A DNA stretch of 64,000 nucleotides from Novosphingobium sediminis. GTDB lineage: Bacteria > Pseudomonadota > Alphaproteobacteria > Sphingomonadales > Sphingomonadaceae. The stretch is from assembly GCF_007991615.1 (NCBI RefSeq), contig NZ_BJYR01000007.1, positions 186,001-250,000 of the forward strand. Reading direction: 5' to 3'. Position numbers and translations under genes: made by a program. Under the pieces are notes generated by a model, which was not told the DNA's origin, ran no database searches, and saw nothing but the letters and a program-made list of their open reading frames with translations. This document shows positions 1-10,441 of this stretch, one piece after another. Every line of letters begins with the position of its first letter. Position 1 is the stretch's first letter.

Positions 1-427
1 TGCGATAGGGCCGCCCGTCCTCCTTCGCCATCAGCATCCGCCCCGCGTGCCACACCGGCGTGGTGTTCGCCACCGTGCGGTCCACCCCCTGCACGTCGGC
101 ATCGTCGGTAAACGGATTGCGGTACTTGCCAAACTTCGCGTGCCCCGCCGCCTTCTCCGCCAGAAAGCGCGCCGTCTCCACGAAGCGGATCGCGAAGTCC
201 GCCGTCCCGTCCGCATTGAACGAAAGCCGGCTGACCATGCCGTCACCCGAAAGCGTGTGGTCATTCTCGAACTTGGGCGGAAAGGCCGGGTCCGGCACCG
301 CGCGGTAGAAGCTGCCACGCACTTCGGCGGGCAGCGTGCCTTCCACCGCCAGCCCGGTCAGGCTCACTTCTTCGCCCACCGGCGCGTTGAGCCCAGTGAA
401 ATACATTGTCTGCGGAAACGCACCCAT
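1..427 (-). CDS. Lignostilbene/carotenoid cleavage dioxygenase, N-terminal part
   Basis: This is the first 142 residues of a carotenoid oxygenase (RPE65/lignostilbene dioxygenase) family enzyme; the rest lies beyond the window edge. Family members are Fe(II) enzymes that cleave a central double bond of stilbenes or carotenoids with O2. Visible family features are an early FTGLNAP stretch, PDPAFPPKF, the GDGMVSR segment, YRNPFTDD, and ANTTPVWHAGRMLMAKEDG. The iron-binding histidines are further downstream and cannot be seen. The start is the ATG at 427. From memory, the N-terminus resembles LsdA of Sphingobium SYK-6, whose gene is part of the ligK-orf1-ligI-lsdA unit, so a role in lignin-derived stilbene cleavage feeding the nearby lig pathway is plausible. 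Carotenoid cleavage remains possible. Confidence 0.85.
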   Translation of the reverse strand, partial: MGAFPQTMYFTGLNAPVGEEVSLTGLAVEGTLPAEVRGSFYRAVPDPAFPPKFENDHTLSGDGMVSRLSFNADGTADFAIRFVETARFLAEKAAGHAKFGKYRNPFTDDADVQGVDRTVANTTPVWHAGRMLMAKEDGRPYR

Positions 428-450
428 CAGCCCAATCCCATTCTATCATT

Positions 451-469
451 TGTTAGAATAGGTCTAACA
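451..469. promoter_or_regulatory. Inverted repeat upstream of the dioxygenase gene
   Basis: TGTTAGAATAGGTCTAACA is a perfect 7 bp inverted repeat with a 5 bp spacer, 24 bp upstream of the dioxygenase start. The geometry fits a dimeric repressor operator (GntR, TetR or MarR type). No cognate regulator is visible in the window next to it. Confidence 0.5.
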
Positions 470-505
470 CGCGCGGGGCCGATTTCAACCGTATTTGCGC
501 GCAGC

Positions 506-537
506 AAAAGGGCCGCTCCACCAAGGTGAAGCGGCCC
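506..537 (-). terminator. Rho-independent terminator after the TonB-dependent receptor
   Basis: Read on the minus strand, a 13 bp stem (one G-T wobble) spans 537 to 510 and is followed by four T residues at 509-506. It lies 24 bp after the receptor stop codon and upstream of the dioxygenase gene, so it should separate the two transcripts. Confidence 0.75.
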
Positions 538-561
538 TCCTGTTTCACGCGAACGCTGCGA

Positions 562-3072
562 TCAGAACGTGCGCTTGATCGAAACCGCCCAGGTGCGCGG
601 CAGGCCGGGGTTGGCCGTGATCGCGCCAAGCGAGCTCTTCACGTCTTCGATGGTGTTGTAATAGTACTTGTTGAACACGTTCTGCACTTCGAACGAAAGC
701 TGCCAGTCCTTGTCCTGGCTGGTGTAGGTCAGCTTCGCATTGCCGAGGAAGCGGCCGTCGACAAGGTTGTCCGGACCGTTGAACGCCTCGGTGAAGATCG
801 ACGACTGGTACGTGCCGTCAAAGCGCGCGCTGATCGTGCCGATCTTCATCGCGTAGTCGTACTGCGCGCCAAAGCTCCAATTCCACTTCGGCGTGTAGGG
901 CGTCACGTTGGTCAGCGGAACGTTTGTCGTGCCGGTGTCCTTGTACTTGAAGTGCAGGTAGCTGATCGAACCATCCAGCGTGAGGCCTTCGACCGGGCGG
1001 ATCGTCGTTTCGCCTTCAAGACCCCAGACTTCAGCCTTGCCGACGTTGGCCGGCATCAGACACGGCGAGAAGCCGTGGCAGCGCGTCAGCGTCAGGATGA
1101 TGTTGTCGTACTTGTTGAAGAACGCCGATGCGTTGAAGCGCAGCCTGCGATCGAACAGGTCGGTCTTTATGCCCGCTTCATACGTGCGCAGCGTTTCCGG
1201 CTGGAATGAGGTGATCTGGTTGCAAGGAGCGCCGAACGGCAGCACGTTGCAGTCACCCGCCGAAGGACCGAAGAACGGACGCGGGTTCACGCCGCCGCCC
1301 TTGTAGCCCGTCGCCACCGAGGCATAGGCGAAGACTTCCGGGCTGAACCGGTAGTCGGTTTCCACGCGCCAGTCAGTGCGCTGGCCCTTGAACTGGCCGG
1401 TCACGTTGTAAAGGCCGATCAGCAGGCAGTTCGGCGAGTTGCCGATGCCGGTCGGACCAGCGGTCGGCGCGCCGAGGAAGAACTCGCACGGCAGCGGACC
1501 GGGCACCGTTCCGTCCGGGTTGGAGCGGAAGTAGGTGTAGTCCTTTTTGTCCCACGTATGGCGGATGCCGCCGGTAATCCCCCACGCATCGGTGATGTGG
1601 AAGGTGCCGTTGAAGAACAGTGCCTTAGAGGTCGAAGGCGTGCTGTCCGGACCGTGGATGAAGTCGATGCCGGCATAGTTCAAGTCGACACGCGCGTTGT
1701 AGGTGCCGTTCTGGTCGAAGTAGAACCCGCCCAGCGTGTACTCGATGCGCTTGTCCATGAAGCTGCCGTTGAGGCGCACTTCCTGGCTCCATGCGCGGTG
1801 GCGCAGGATGTTGTCGAGCTGCGCGACCGGCACGGGCGAGCCGTCCTGATCGAAGCCGAAGCTCATCTTGTAGCGGCGGAACGAGGAGATCCACGTCAGG
1901 CTCATGTTGTCGGCCAGCTTCGCCGTCACGTTGCCGGTGATGCCCCAGCCGTCGTAGTTCTGCTGGTTGTTGGCGGCATAAGGCTTGAACGGCGCCTGGC
2001 TCGTCGGCGTGCGCGCATCAAGGAAGTTGGCGTAGTTGATGAAGCGCGGATCATAGCCGGCCGGAGTGGTCGAGCCGCTCTGCTGGAAGCGCGTGCTATA
2101 GGGCACGAACTCGTTGCTCAGCGGAACCGGGTTGCCATCCTTGCCCTTCAGCCACGGCAGGCCCTCGGGCGTCGTCGCGGGGGCGTTGCCGTAGAGCAGC
2201 ACCTGCGCGCCGGCATCATTGCGCTCACGCGTGTAGTCCGCCGCCACGTTCACTTCGATGTCGGGCGTCGCTTCCCAGCGCAGCGCGAGGCGCCCGGCGG
2301 AGAACGAACGGCCACCCAGCGTGCCGCGCTCGATGCCATTGCCGGCATTGGTGTTGGCCGGCACGTTCGAATTGGGATGCGACAGACCGTAATCGAGCAG
2401 CTTCACATAGCCGTCGGAGTTCTTGGTCGCGCCCGAAACACGCGCGAACAGGTGGTCGGTGATCTTGAAATCCGCCACGCCGCGCACGTCGATGCGGTTG
2501 TACGCACCATAAGTCGCCTGCAGATAGCCGCCGCCTTCGCCGGTCGGCTTCTTGGAGAACAGCTTGATCGCGCCGCCGATCGAGTTGCGGCCCGCCAGCG
2601 TGCCCTGCGGACCGCGCAGCACTTCGACTCGTTCCAGATCCATCAGGTCGAGCAGCGAGCTCGACAGCGTCGGGATGTAGACGTCGTCGACATAGATGCC
2701 CACGCCCGGCTCGAGCGCGTAGTTGAAGTCGGTCTGGCCGATGCCGCGGATGAACGCGATGAGGCCGATACCGCCGCTCTGCGGCTGTGCGCGCAGGGTG
2801 ACGTTCGGGGACTGCGCCGCGATCTGCGAGATGTCGGTCTGCCCACGCGCTTCAAGCACGGCGGCATTGACCGCGGTGATCGCCAGCGGCGTATCCTGCA
2901 GCTTCTGCGCGCGGAACTGCGCGGTAACGACGATTTCCTGCGTTGTCGGCGCGGCAGCAGCATCACCTGCCGCCTGCGGAGCAGCTTCCTGCGCGAAGGC
3001 AGGCACGGAAACGATAGCTGCGGTCATACCGAGCAAGCGCGCTACGCGCCGCGCGGCCGTCAATCTGGCCAT
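562..3072 (-). CDS. TonB-dependent outer membrane receptor
   Basis: An 836-residue outer membrane transporter taking up a ligand with energy from TonB-ExbBD. A signal peptide ends near VPAFAQ, a TonB-box-like TTQEIVVTA segment follows, then a plug domain (about residues 55-165) with GVGIYVDDVYI and VEVLRGPQGTLAGRNS. The remainder is a 22-strand-type barrel ending in the aromatic residue of VSIKRTF. The ATG at 3072 is preceded by GGGAGGG; a GTG at 3078 is the alternative. The substrate cannot be read from sequence. Its place beside a CmcJ-like oxygenase, a stilbene dioxygenase and the lig genes suggests an aromatic or lignin-derived compound, but this is inference. Two dyads lie in its promoter region and a terminator follows the gene. 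Confidence 0.93.
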   Translation of the reverse strand: MARLTAARRVARLLGMTAAIVSVPAFAQEAAPQAAGDAAAAPTTQEIVVTAQFRAQKLQDTPLAITAVNAAVLEARGQTDISQIAAQSPNVTLRAQPQSGGIGLIAFIRGIGQTDFNYALEPGVGIYVDDVYIPTLSSSLLDLMDLERVEVLRGPQGTLAGRNSIGGAIKLFSKKPTGEGGGYLQATYGAYNRIDVRGVADFKITDHLFARVSGATKNSDGYVKLLDYGLSHPNSNVPANTNAGNGIERGTLGGRSFSAGRLALRWEATPDIEVNVAADYTRERNDAGAQVLLYGNAPATTPEGLPWLKGKDGNPVPLSNEFVPYSTRFQQSGSTTPAGYDPRFINYANFLDARTPTSQAPFKPYAANNQQNYDGWGITGNVTAKLADNMSLTWISSFRRYKMSFGFDQDGSPVPVAQLDNILRHRAWSQEVRLNGSFMDKRIEYTLGGFYFDQNGTYNARVDLNYAGIDFIHGPDSTPSTSKALFFNGTFHITDAWGITGGIRHTWDKKDYTYFRSNPDGTVPGPLPCEFFLGAPTAGPTGIGNSPNCLLIGLYNVTGQFKGQRTDWRVETDYRFSPEVFAYASVATGYKGGGVNPRPFFGPSAGDCNVLPFGAPCNQITSFQPETLRTYEAGIKTDLFDRRLRFNASAFFNKYDNIILTLTRCHGFSPCLMPANVGKAEVWGLEGETTIRPVEGLTLDGSISYLHFKYKDTGTTNVPLTNVTPYTPKWNWSFGAQYDYAMKIGTISARFDGTYQSSIFTEAFNGPDNLVDGRFLGNAKLTYTSQDKDWQLSFEVQNVFNKYYYNTIEDVKSSLGAITANPGLPRTWAVSIKRTF

Positions 3073-3123
3073 GGTCACCCTCCCTTTTTTGTCGACGATG
3101 TACTCGTTCGATCAGGTATGAGT

Positions 3124-3136
3124 CATAACAATTATG
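3124..3136. promoter_or_regulatory. Dyad in the receptor promoter region
   Basis: CATAA-CAA-TTATG is a perfect 5 bp inverted repeat in the A/T-richer DNA 52 bp upstream of the TonB-dependent receptor start. It could be an operator or overlap the promoter. Confidence 0.3.
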
Positions 3137-3172
3137 CCATCAGACGCAACAGCCATGTTCATGCACAATAGT

Positions 3173-3193
3173 ATGCAACACAAACTGTTGCAT
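3173..3193. promoter_or_regulatory. Long dyad upstream of the TonB-dependent receptor
   Basis: ATGCAACA-caaac-TGTTGCAT is a perfect 8 bp inverted repeat with a 5 bp spacer, about 100 bp upstream of the receptor start. Its right edge touches the stop codon of the CmcJ-like gene. It has the same arm and spacer layout as the dyad at 451-469 but a different arm sequence. It is a likely repressor or activator site for the receptor gene. Confidence 0.45.
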
Positions 3194-3981
3194 TAGCGCC
3201 ACCACCACGCAGTCGCGCGCATCTCGATACTCACTCTAGGCGGGGCATCGGCGGGGCATCCGGGCAGGTCGAACGCAACATGCGGCACGTGATGCGCCAA
3301 CCCGGAATCGCTGTCATGCGTCTTGAACAGGATCGCCTCGTCCTGCCCCAGATCGAGGAACGCATACCAGCGGTGCGCCGGATTGTGGGCCACCACCAAG
3401 CCTTCGAACGACCACTCGGGCTTGCCGGGCTCGTCGAACACCGCATCCGCCGCGATCAGATCCCCAGCCGCCAGCGTCCGCGCATCGCACAGCGCCAGCG
3501 GCACATCCTGCGGCGCCGGCGAAAGCGCGCGCCACACATTGTAATGCGCGCAGCGTCTGAACGCGCGCCCATTTGCGCCGGCTTGCCCAAACTGCGCCGC
3601 CGTCGCATCCGAAATGTCGATATGCGCAAACCGCGCCGGCATCGAATTGTTGAGGCTTCCCGCCAGCCCGGACCTTTCCGAAAACCGCAGCAACCCCGGC
3701 GCGCCGACATGGACGAAATCCGCCCCCGTTTCGGCCTGCACCAGTTCCTCGATCTCGCGCCGATGGACGCGCGCCACTTCCTCGCGGTCGCGGAAATCAC
3801 GCACAGCGCTCCGGTGGGAAACGAGCGCGAACCCCTCGCGATCAACGGTCGTAGCGGCGGCGCGCGCATCCAGCACCGGCATCAGCACCGGCGCAATATC
3901 AACCTCGTCGCGCTCATGGGCATTGGCGTAATAGCGCGGGCGGGCAAACTTGCGCCCCGAATAGGCAATCAGCGCTTCCAT
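3193..3981 (-). CDS. CmcJ/NvfI-like oxidoreductase
   Basis: A 262-residue member of the CmcJ/NvfI family (cephamycin C-7 hydroxylase partner CmcJ, fungal NvfI, GA4-desaturase-like), relatives of Fe(II)/2-oxoglutarate oxygenases. Family features are the RYYAN stretch near the N-terminus, RFAHIDISDA (an HxD pair typical of iron binding), the NVWRALSPAPQDVPLALCD segment and FKTHDS near the C-terminus. The ATG at 3981 follows a GGAGG; an upstream GTG at 3999 is possible. It lies between the TonB-dependent receptor and the lig genes on the same strand, with a large hairpin repeat behind ligC. Substrate is unknown; hydroxylation of an imported aromatic or terpenoid compound is a guess. Confidence 0.75.
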   Translation of the reverse strand: MEALIAYSGRKFARPRYYANAHERDEVDIAPVLMPVLDARAAATTVDREGFALVSHRSAVRDFRDREEVARVHRREIEELVQAETGADFVHVGAPGLLRFSERSGLAGSLNNSMPARFAHIDISDATAAQFGQAGANGRAFRRCAHYNVWRALSPAPQDVPLALCDARTLAAGDLIAADAVFDEPGKPEWSFEGLVVAHNPAHRWYAFLDLGQDEAILFKTHDSDSGLAHHVPHVAFDLPGCPADAPPRVSIEMRATAWWWR

Positions 3982-4018
3982 CGCTTCGGCCTCCCCCACC
4001 GCCCATTACAGCACCCCC

Positions 4019-4100
4019 TCGTCATTGCGAGCGAAGCGAAGCAATCCAGAGCGTCAGAGCACAACCGCTCTGGATTGCTTCGCTTCGCTCGCAATGACGA
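4019..4100. repeat. Perfect 35 bp inverted repeat
   Basis: Arms at 4019-4053 and 4066-4100 are exact reverse complements separated by a 12-base loop. The arm contains CATTGCGAGCGAAGCGAAGC, a dispersed palindromic repeat type seen in many proteobacteria. It lies between ligC (ends at 4116) and the CmcJ-like gene start (3981), so in RNA it would form a very stable hairpin that could stop or process the ligC transcript. Confidence 0.85.
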
Positions 4101-4115
4101 AGCAGGGGATGCACA

Positions 4116-5057
4116 TCACCCCGCCAACTGCGTCTCCAGCTCACCCAGCACGCGGTAGCAATCGAGCACCTTGCCCACCGACGAATTGGGCTCGCGCCCT
4201 TCGCGGATCGCCGCAATGAATTCGCGGTCCTGCAGCTCGATCCCGTTCATCGAAACGTCGACCTTGGAAACGTCGATCGGCTCTTCCTTGCCATTCACCA
4301 GATCGTCGTACCGCGCGATATACGTGCCGGTATCGCCGATGTAGCGGAAGAACGTGCCCAGCGGCCCGTCATTGTTGAACGAAAGCGAAAGCGTGCAGAT
4401 CGCGCCCGTTTCGCTCAGCAGCTGGATCGACATGTCCATCGCGATGCCAAGCTCGGGATGCATCGGCCCCTGCAGCGCATTGGCCTTGACGATCTTGCCC
4501 GCCTGATAGGCAAACAGGTCCACCGTATGCGCCGCGTGGTGCCACAGCAGGTGGTCGGTCCACGAACGCGGCTCGCCCTTCGCATTGATATTGCGGCGGC
4601 GGAAGAAGTAGGTCTGCACGTCCATCTGCTGGACGTTGAACTCACCCGCCGTGATCTTGTTGTGCACGTACTGGTGGCTCGGATTGAAGCGCCGGGTGTG
4701 CCCGACCATGCAGGTCAGCCCGGTCTCCTTCTGCTTGGCGACCACCGCCTCGCTGTCCGCCCAGCTATCCGCCAGCGGGATTTCCACCTGCACGTGCTTG
4801 CCCGCGTCCATGCAGGCAATCGCCTGGGCGGCATGCATCTGTGTCGGCGTGCAAAGGATAACCGCTTCGACATCGTCGCGCGCCAGAGCATCCTCAAGTT
4901 CGGTTGAGCTATGCTTCGCGCCATACTTTGCAGCCACCGCCGCCGCCTGTTCGGCGGTGCGCGAGATGATCGAGACGATCTCGACACCCTCGATCTTCTT
5001 CAGGCCATCAAGGTGCTTCTCACCAAAAGCACCGGCACCGGCGAGTGCAATACGCAT
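4116..5057 (-). CDS. ligC: 4-carboxy-2-hydroxymuconate-6-semialdehyde dehydrogenase
   Basis: LigC oxidises the protocatechuate 4,5-cleavage product with NADP to 2-pyrone-4,6-dicarboxylate in the cytoplasm. The 313-residue protein is a Gfo/Idh/MocA-family enzyme. It opens with a Rossmann motif MRIALAGAGAFGEKH and carries EIPLADSW, VGHTRRFNPSHQY and HLLWHHAAHTVDLF. These match the SYK-6 LigC sequence closely as I remember it. The ATG at 5057 has GGAGG five bases upstream, which decides against a TTG at 5069. It is the last gene of the minus-strand lig series, separated from ligB by a block of GC-rich repeats, and is followed by the large hairpin at 4019-4100. Confidence 0.95.
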   Translation of the reverse strand: MRIALAGAGAFGEKHLDGLKKIEGVEIVSIISRTAEQAAAVAAKYGAKHSSTELEDALARDDVEAVILCTPTQMHAAQAIACMDAGKHVQVEIPLADSWADSEAVVAKQKETGLTCMVGHTRRFNPSHQYVHNKITAGEFNVQQMDVQTYFFRRRNINAKGEPRSWTDHLLWHHAAHTVDLFAYQAGKIVKANALQGPMHPELGIAMDMSIQLLSETGAICTLSLSFNNDGPLGTFFRYIGDTGTYIARYDDLVNGKEEPIDVSKVDVSMNGIELQDREFIAAIREGREPNSSVGKVLDCYRVLGELETQLAG

Positions 5058-5072
5058 GAAATCCTCCAACTA

Positions 5073-5229
5073 ACTCCCCTCCCGCTTGCAGGAGGGGCCT
5101 TCATCTCTTCCCCCCTCCCGCTTGCGGGAGGGGTCGGGGGTGGGCACCCGCGAAAGCGGGTTTCTATCCAAATCCCGGAGGAAAGCCCGAAAGGCCCACC
5201 CCCAGCCCCTCCCGCACACGGGAGGGGAG
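5073..5229. repeat. Block of GC-rich hairpin repeats between ligB and ligC
   Basis: Three units of one repeat type lie here: hairpins CCCCTCCCGCTTGCaGGAGGGG near 5076, CTCCCGCTTGCGGGAGGGG with the tail TCGGGGGTGGGC near 5114, and the inverted form GCCCACCCCCAGCCCCTCCC near 5194. The outer units face each other, so the whole block can also fold into one larger structure. The same family recurs at 10344, 11503, 16837, 18454 and 25061. Confidence 0.85.
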
Positions 5230-5233
5230 AAAA

Positions 5234-6493
<1,260 letters not shown>

Positions 6494-6497
<4 letters not shown>

Positions 6498-7519
6498 TTG
6501 CCCATCTCCTTGAGCTTGGCGTCGAGACGCGGGTAGACGCGGCGGGCATTGCCCTCGAAGATCGCGTGGCGCGCCTCGTCGGTAATATCGAGCGCATCGA
6601 CATAGCGCTTGGTGTCGTCGAAATAGTGCCCTGTAGTAGGATCGATCCCGCGCACCGCGCCAACCATCTCGCTGCCGAACAGGATGTTCTTGGTCTCGAT
6701 CACATCGGCCAGCAGGTTGATCCCCGGCTGATGATAGACGCAGGTATCGAAGAACACGTTGTTCATCAGGTGGCTCTGGAGGTCCGGCTTCTTGAGCATG
6801 TCGGCGAGCCCGCGATAGCGCCCCCAGTGATAAGGCACCGCGCCGCCGCCATGCGGGATGATGAAGCGCAGCGTCGGGAACTTCGCAAACAGATCACCTT
6901 CCAGCAGCTGCATGAACGCGATGGTATCCGCCGCGATATAGTACGCCCCCGTCGCGTGCTGCGCCGGATTGCACGATCCCGAAACGTGGATCATCGCCGG
7001 AACATCCAGTTCCACCATCTTCTCGTAGAGCGGGAACCAGTACGGATCGGTCAGCGGCGGATGCTTGAAGTGCCCGCCGCCCGGATCGGGATTGAGGTTG
7101 CAGCCGATGAAGCCCAGCTCCGTCACGCAGCGTTCCAGCTCCGCGATCGAGCTCGTCAGGTCCGCTTCGGGCGATTGCGGCAACATGCAAACGCCCGCGA
7201 ACGTCTCAGGATAAAGCCCCACCACCCGCGCGATCAGGTTGTTGCACGCCTGCGCCCACGGCACCGCGACCGACTGATCCCCCACATGCGGCGCCATCGC
7301 ACTCGCGCGGGGGGAGAAGATCGTCATGTCCGCCCCGCGTTCCTTGATCAGGCGCAGCTGGTTCGCGTCGATCGTCGCGCGGATCTCGTCGTCGGAAATG
7401 TCGGGATAGGGCGGCGCGGGCTGGCCAGCCTTGAACGCGGCCTTCTGCGCCTCGCGCCACTCGTCGTGCGCCTTAGGCAGCACGGTGTAATGGCCATGGC
7501 AGTCGATGATCATCGTCAT
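6494..7519 (-). CDS. ligJ: 4-oxalomesaconate hydratase
   Basis: LigJ adds water to the tautomerised oxalomesaconate intermediate and gives 4-carboxy-4-hydroxy-2-oxoadipate. The 341-residue amidohydrolase-fold protein has the metal-binding HxH in IIDCHGHY, the MIHVSGSCNPAQHATG segment, FIIPHGGGAVPYHWGR and LFGSEMVGAVRG, with the length of SYK-6 LigJ. The ATG at 7519 overlaps the stop of the DUF1932 gene (ATGA), and its own stop overlaps the ligA start. The chain DUF1932-ligJ-ligA-ligB therefore looks like one tightly coupled transcript. Confidence 0.95.
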
Positions 7520-8337
7520 TCTGCAGCTACCTTTTCTGCGGAAAATAGTGCGGCCTTCCCGGCCATATCGCGCTGGCGCTTGACAGTGCCGATGGTCATC
7601 ACCGGCTCGATGCCGAGCGAAATGAGCGTCTTGGCGCTCTCCTCCATCTCGGCCGCGCGGCGTGCCCCGTGCGTCGTCATGCGCTCCAGATTGTAGGCCG
7701 CCCGCGCCGCCCAGCCTTGCGACTTCTCGCTCGCATCGAGCGAAGAAAGCACTTCGTCGGTCACGCCCGCAGCGTCGGCTGCCAGCATCATCTCCGCCGT
7801 CAGCGCCTCTATGCCCTTGACCATCACCGAACGGATCATCTTGATCGCAGAAGCCCGGCCAACCTCGGCCCCCACCACGCGCACATTGGCAAAGCCCGCA
7901 CCGCGCAGCGCCTCAGCCGCCTCATCCGCTGCCGCGCCCGAAACCAGCAGCGGCACATTCATCCGCGCGGGGTTCACCGGAGCAAGCACCGCCACATCCA
8001 GATAGCGCCCGCCCGCCGCCTCGATGGCAACCGCCGCCGCGCGCTTCGTATCGGGCGCCACCGAATTCATGTCGCACCACAGCGCACCAGGCTTCAGCAG
8101 CGCCGCATAATCCTGCGCCGCCGCCAGCGCCGCATCCGCCGTCACCAGCGACAGCACCATGTCCGCATCGGCCAACGCATCCTGCGCGCTCGCGCAAACC
8201 AGCACACCGGCCGCTTCCATCGCAGCGCGCCGCGCGGGCAATATGTCATAGGCCGCCGCGCCAGCTTCCCAGCCAGCCGCATCCGCAAAGGTAGACCCGG
8301 CCTCACCGAAGCCGATCAGGGCGATGTTGCTTTCCAT
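7516..8337 (-). CDS. NAD(P)-dependent oxidoreductase with DUF1932 domain
   Basis: A 273-residue protein of the 6-phosphogluconate/3-hydroxyisobutyrate dehydrogenase superfamily. The N-terminal Rossmann fold has ALIGFGEAGS and VLSLVTADAALAAAQ. The C-terminal half is the helical DUF1932 domain with the expected catalytic lysine in ASAIKMIRSVMVKG. The ATG at 8337 follows GGAGG at five bases; upstream codons in the same frame would read into the intergenic DNA. It is the first gene of the minus-strand lig operon and overlaps ligJ by four bases, but none of the six known steps of protocatechuate 4,5-cleavage needs it. It may act on a side product or an alternative substrate of the pathway; the function is unknown. 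Confidence 0.85.
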   Translation of the reverse strand: MESNIALIGFGEAGSTFADAAGWEAGAAAYDILPARRAAMEAAGVLVCASAQDALADADMVLSLVTADAALAAAQDYAALLKPGALWCDMNSVAPDTKRAAAVAIEAAGGRYLDVAVLAPVNPARMNVPLLVSGAAADEAAEALRGAGFANVRVVGAEVGRASAIKMIRSVMVKGIEALTAEMMLAADAAGVTDEVLSSLDASEKSQGWAARAAYNLERMTTHGARRAAEMEESAKTLISLGIEPVMTIGTVKRQRDMAGKAALFSAEKVAAE

Positions 8338-8398
8338 GCCGCCCTCCTGCGTCGCGCACGAGGGGCAAACAAATGCAATTCGCGCCCGCCCTATAAGA
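8338..8398 (-). promoter_or_regulatory. Leader of the DUF1932-ligJABC operon
   Basis: These 61 bases lie between the LysR gene and the operon start on the same strand. On the minus strand they contain ATTGCATT (8379-8372) followed by GCCCC, a combination also found upstream of ligK on the other strand. This is a candidate target of the neighbouring LysR regulator. Confidence 0.35.
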
Positions 8399-10333
<1,935 letters not shown>

Positions 10334-10343
10334 ACCTTTCATT

Positions 10344-10436
10344 CTCCTCCCGCTTGCGGGAGGGGCCAGGGGTGGGCATTCCAAGCGCCGCGCCTGCCGC
10401 CAACCCACCCCCAACCCATCCCGCAAGCGGGAGGGG
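10344..10436. repeat. GC-rich hairpin repeat between ligK and ligU
   Basis: Two facing units, CTCCTCCCGCTTGCGGGAGG with tail CAGGGGTGGGC, and the inverse CCCACCCCCAACCCATCCCG ending in GGGAGGGG. The terminal GGGAGGGG lies just upstream of the ligU ATG and is its only visible Shine-Dalgarno sequence. Confidence 0.85.
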
Positions 10437-10441
10437 AGCCA

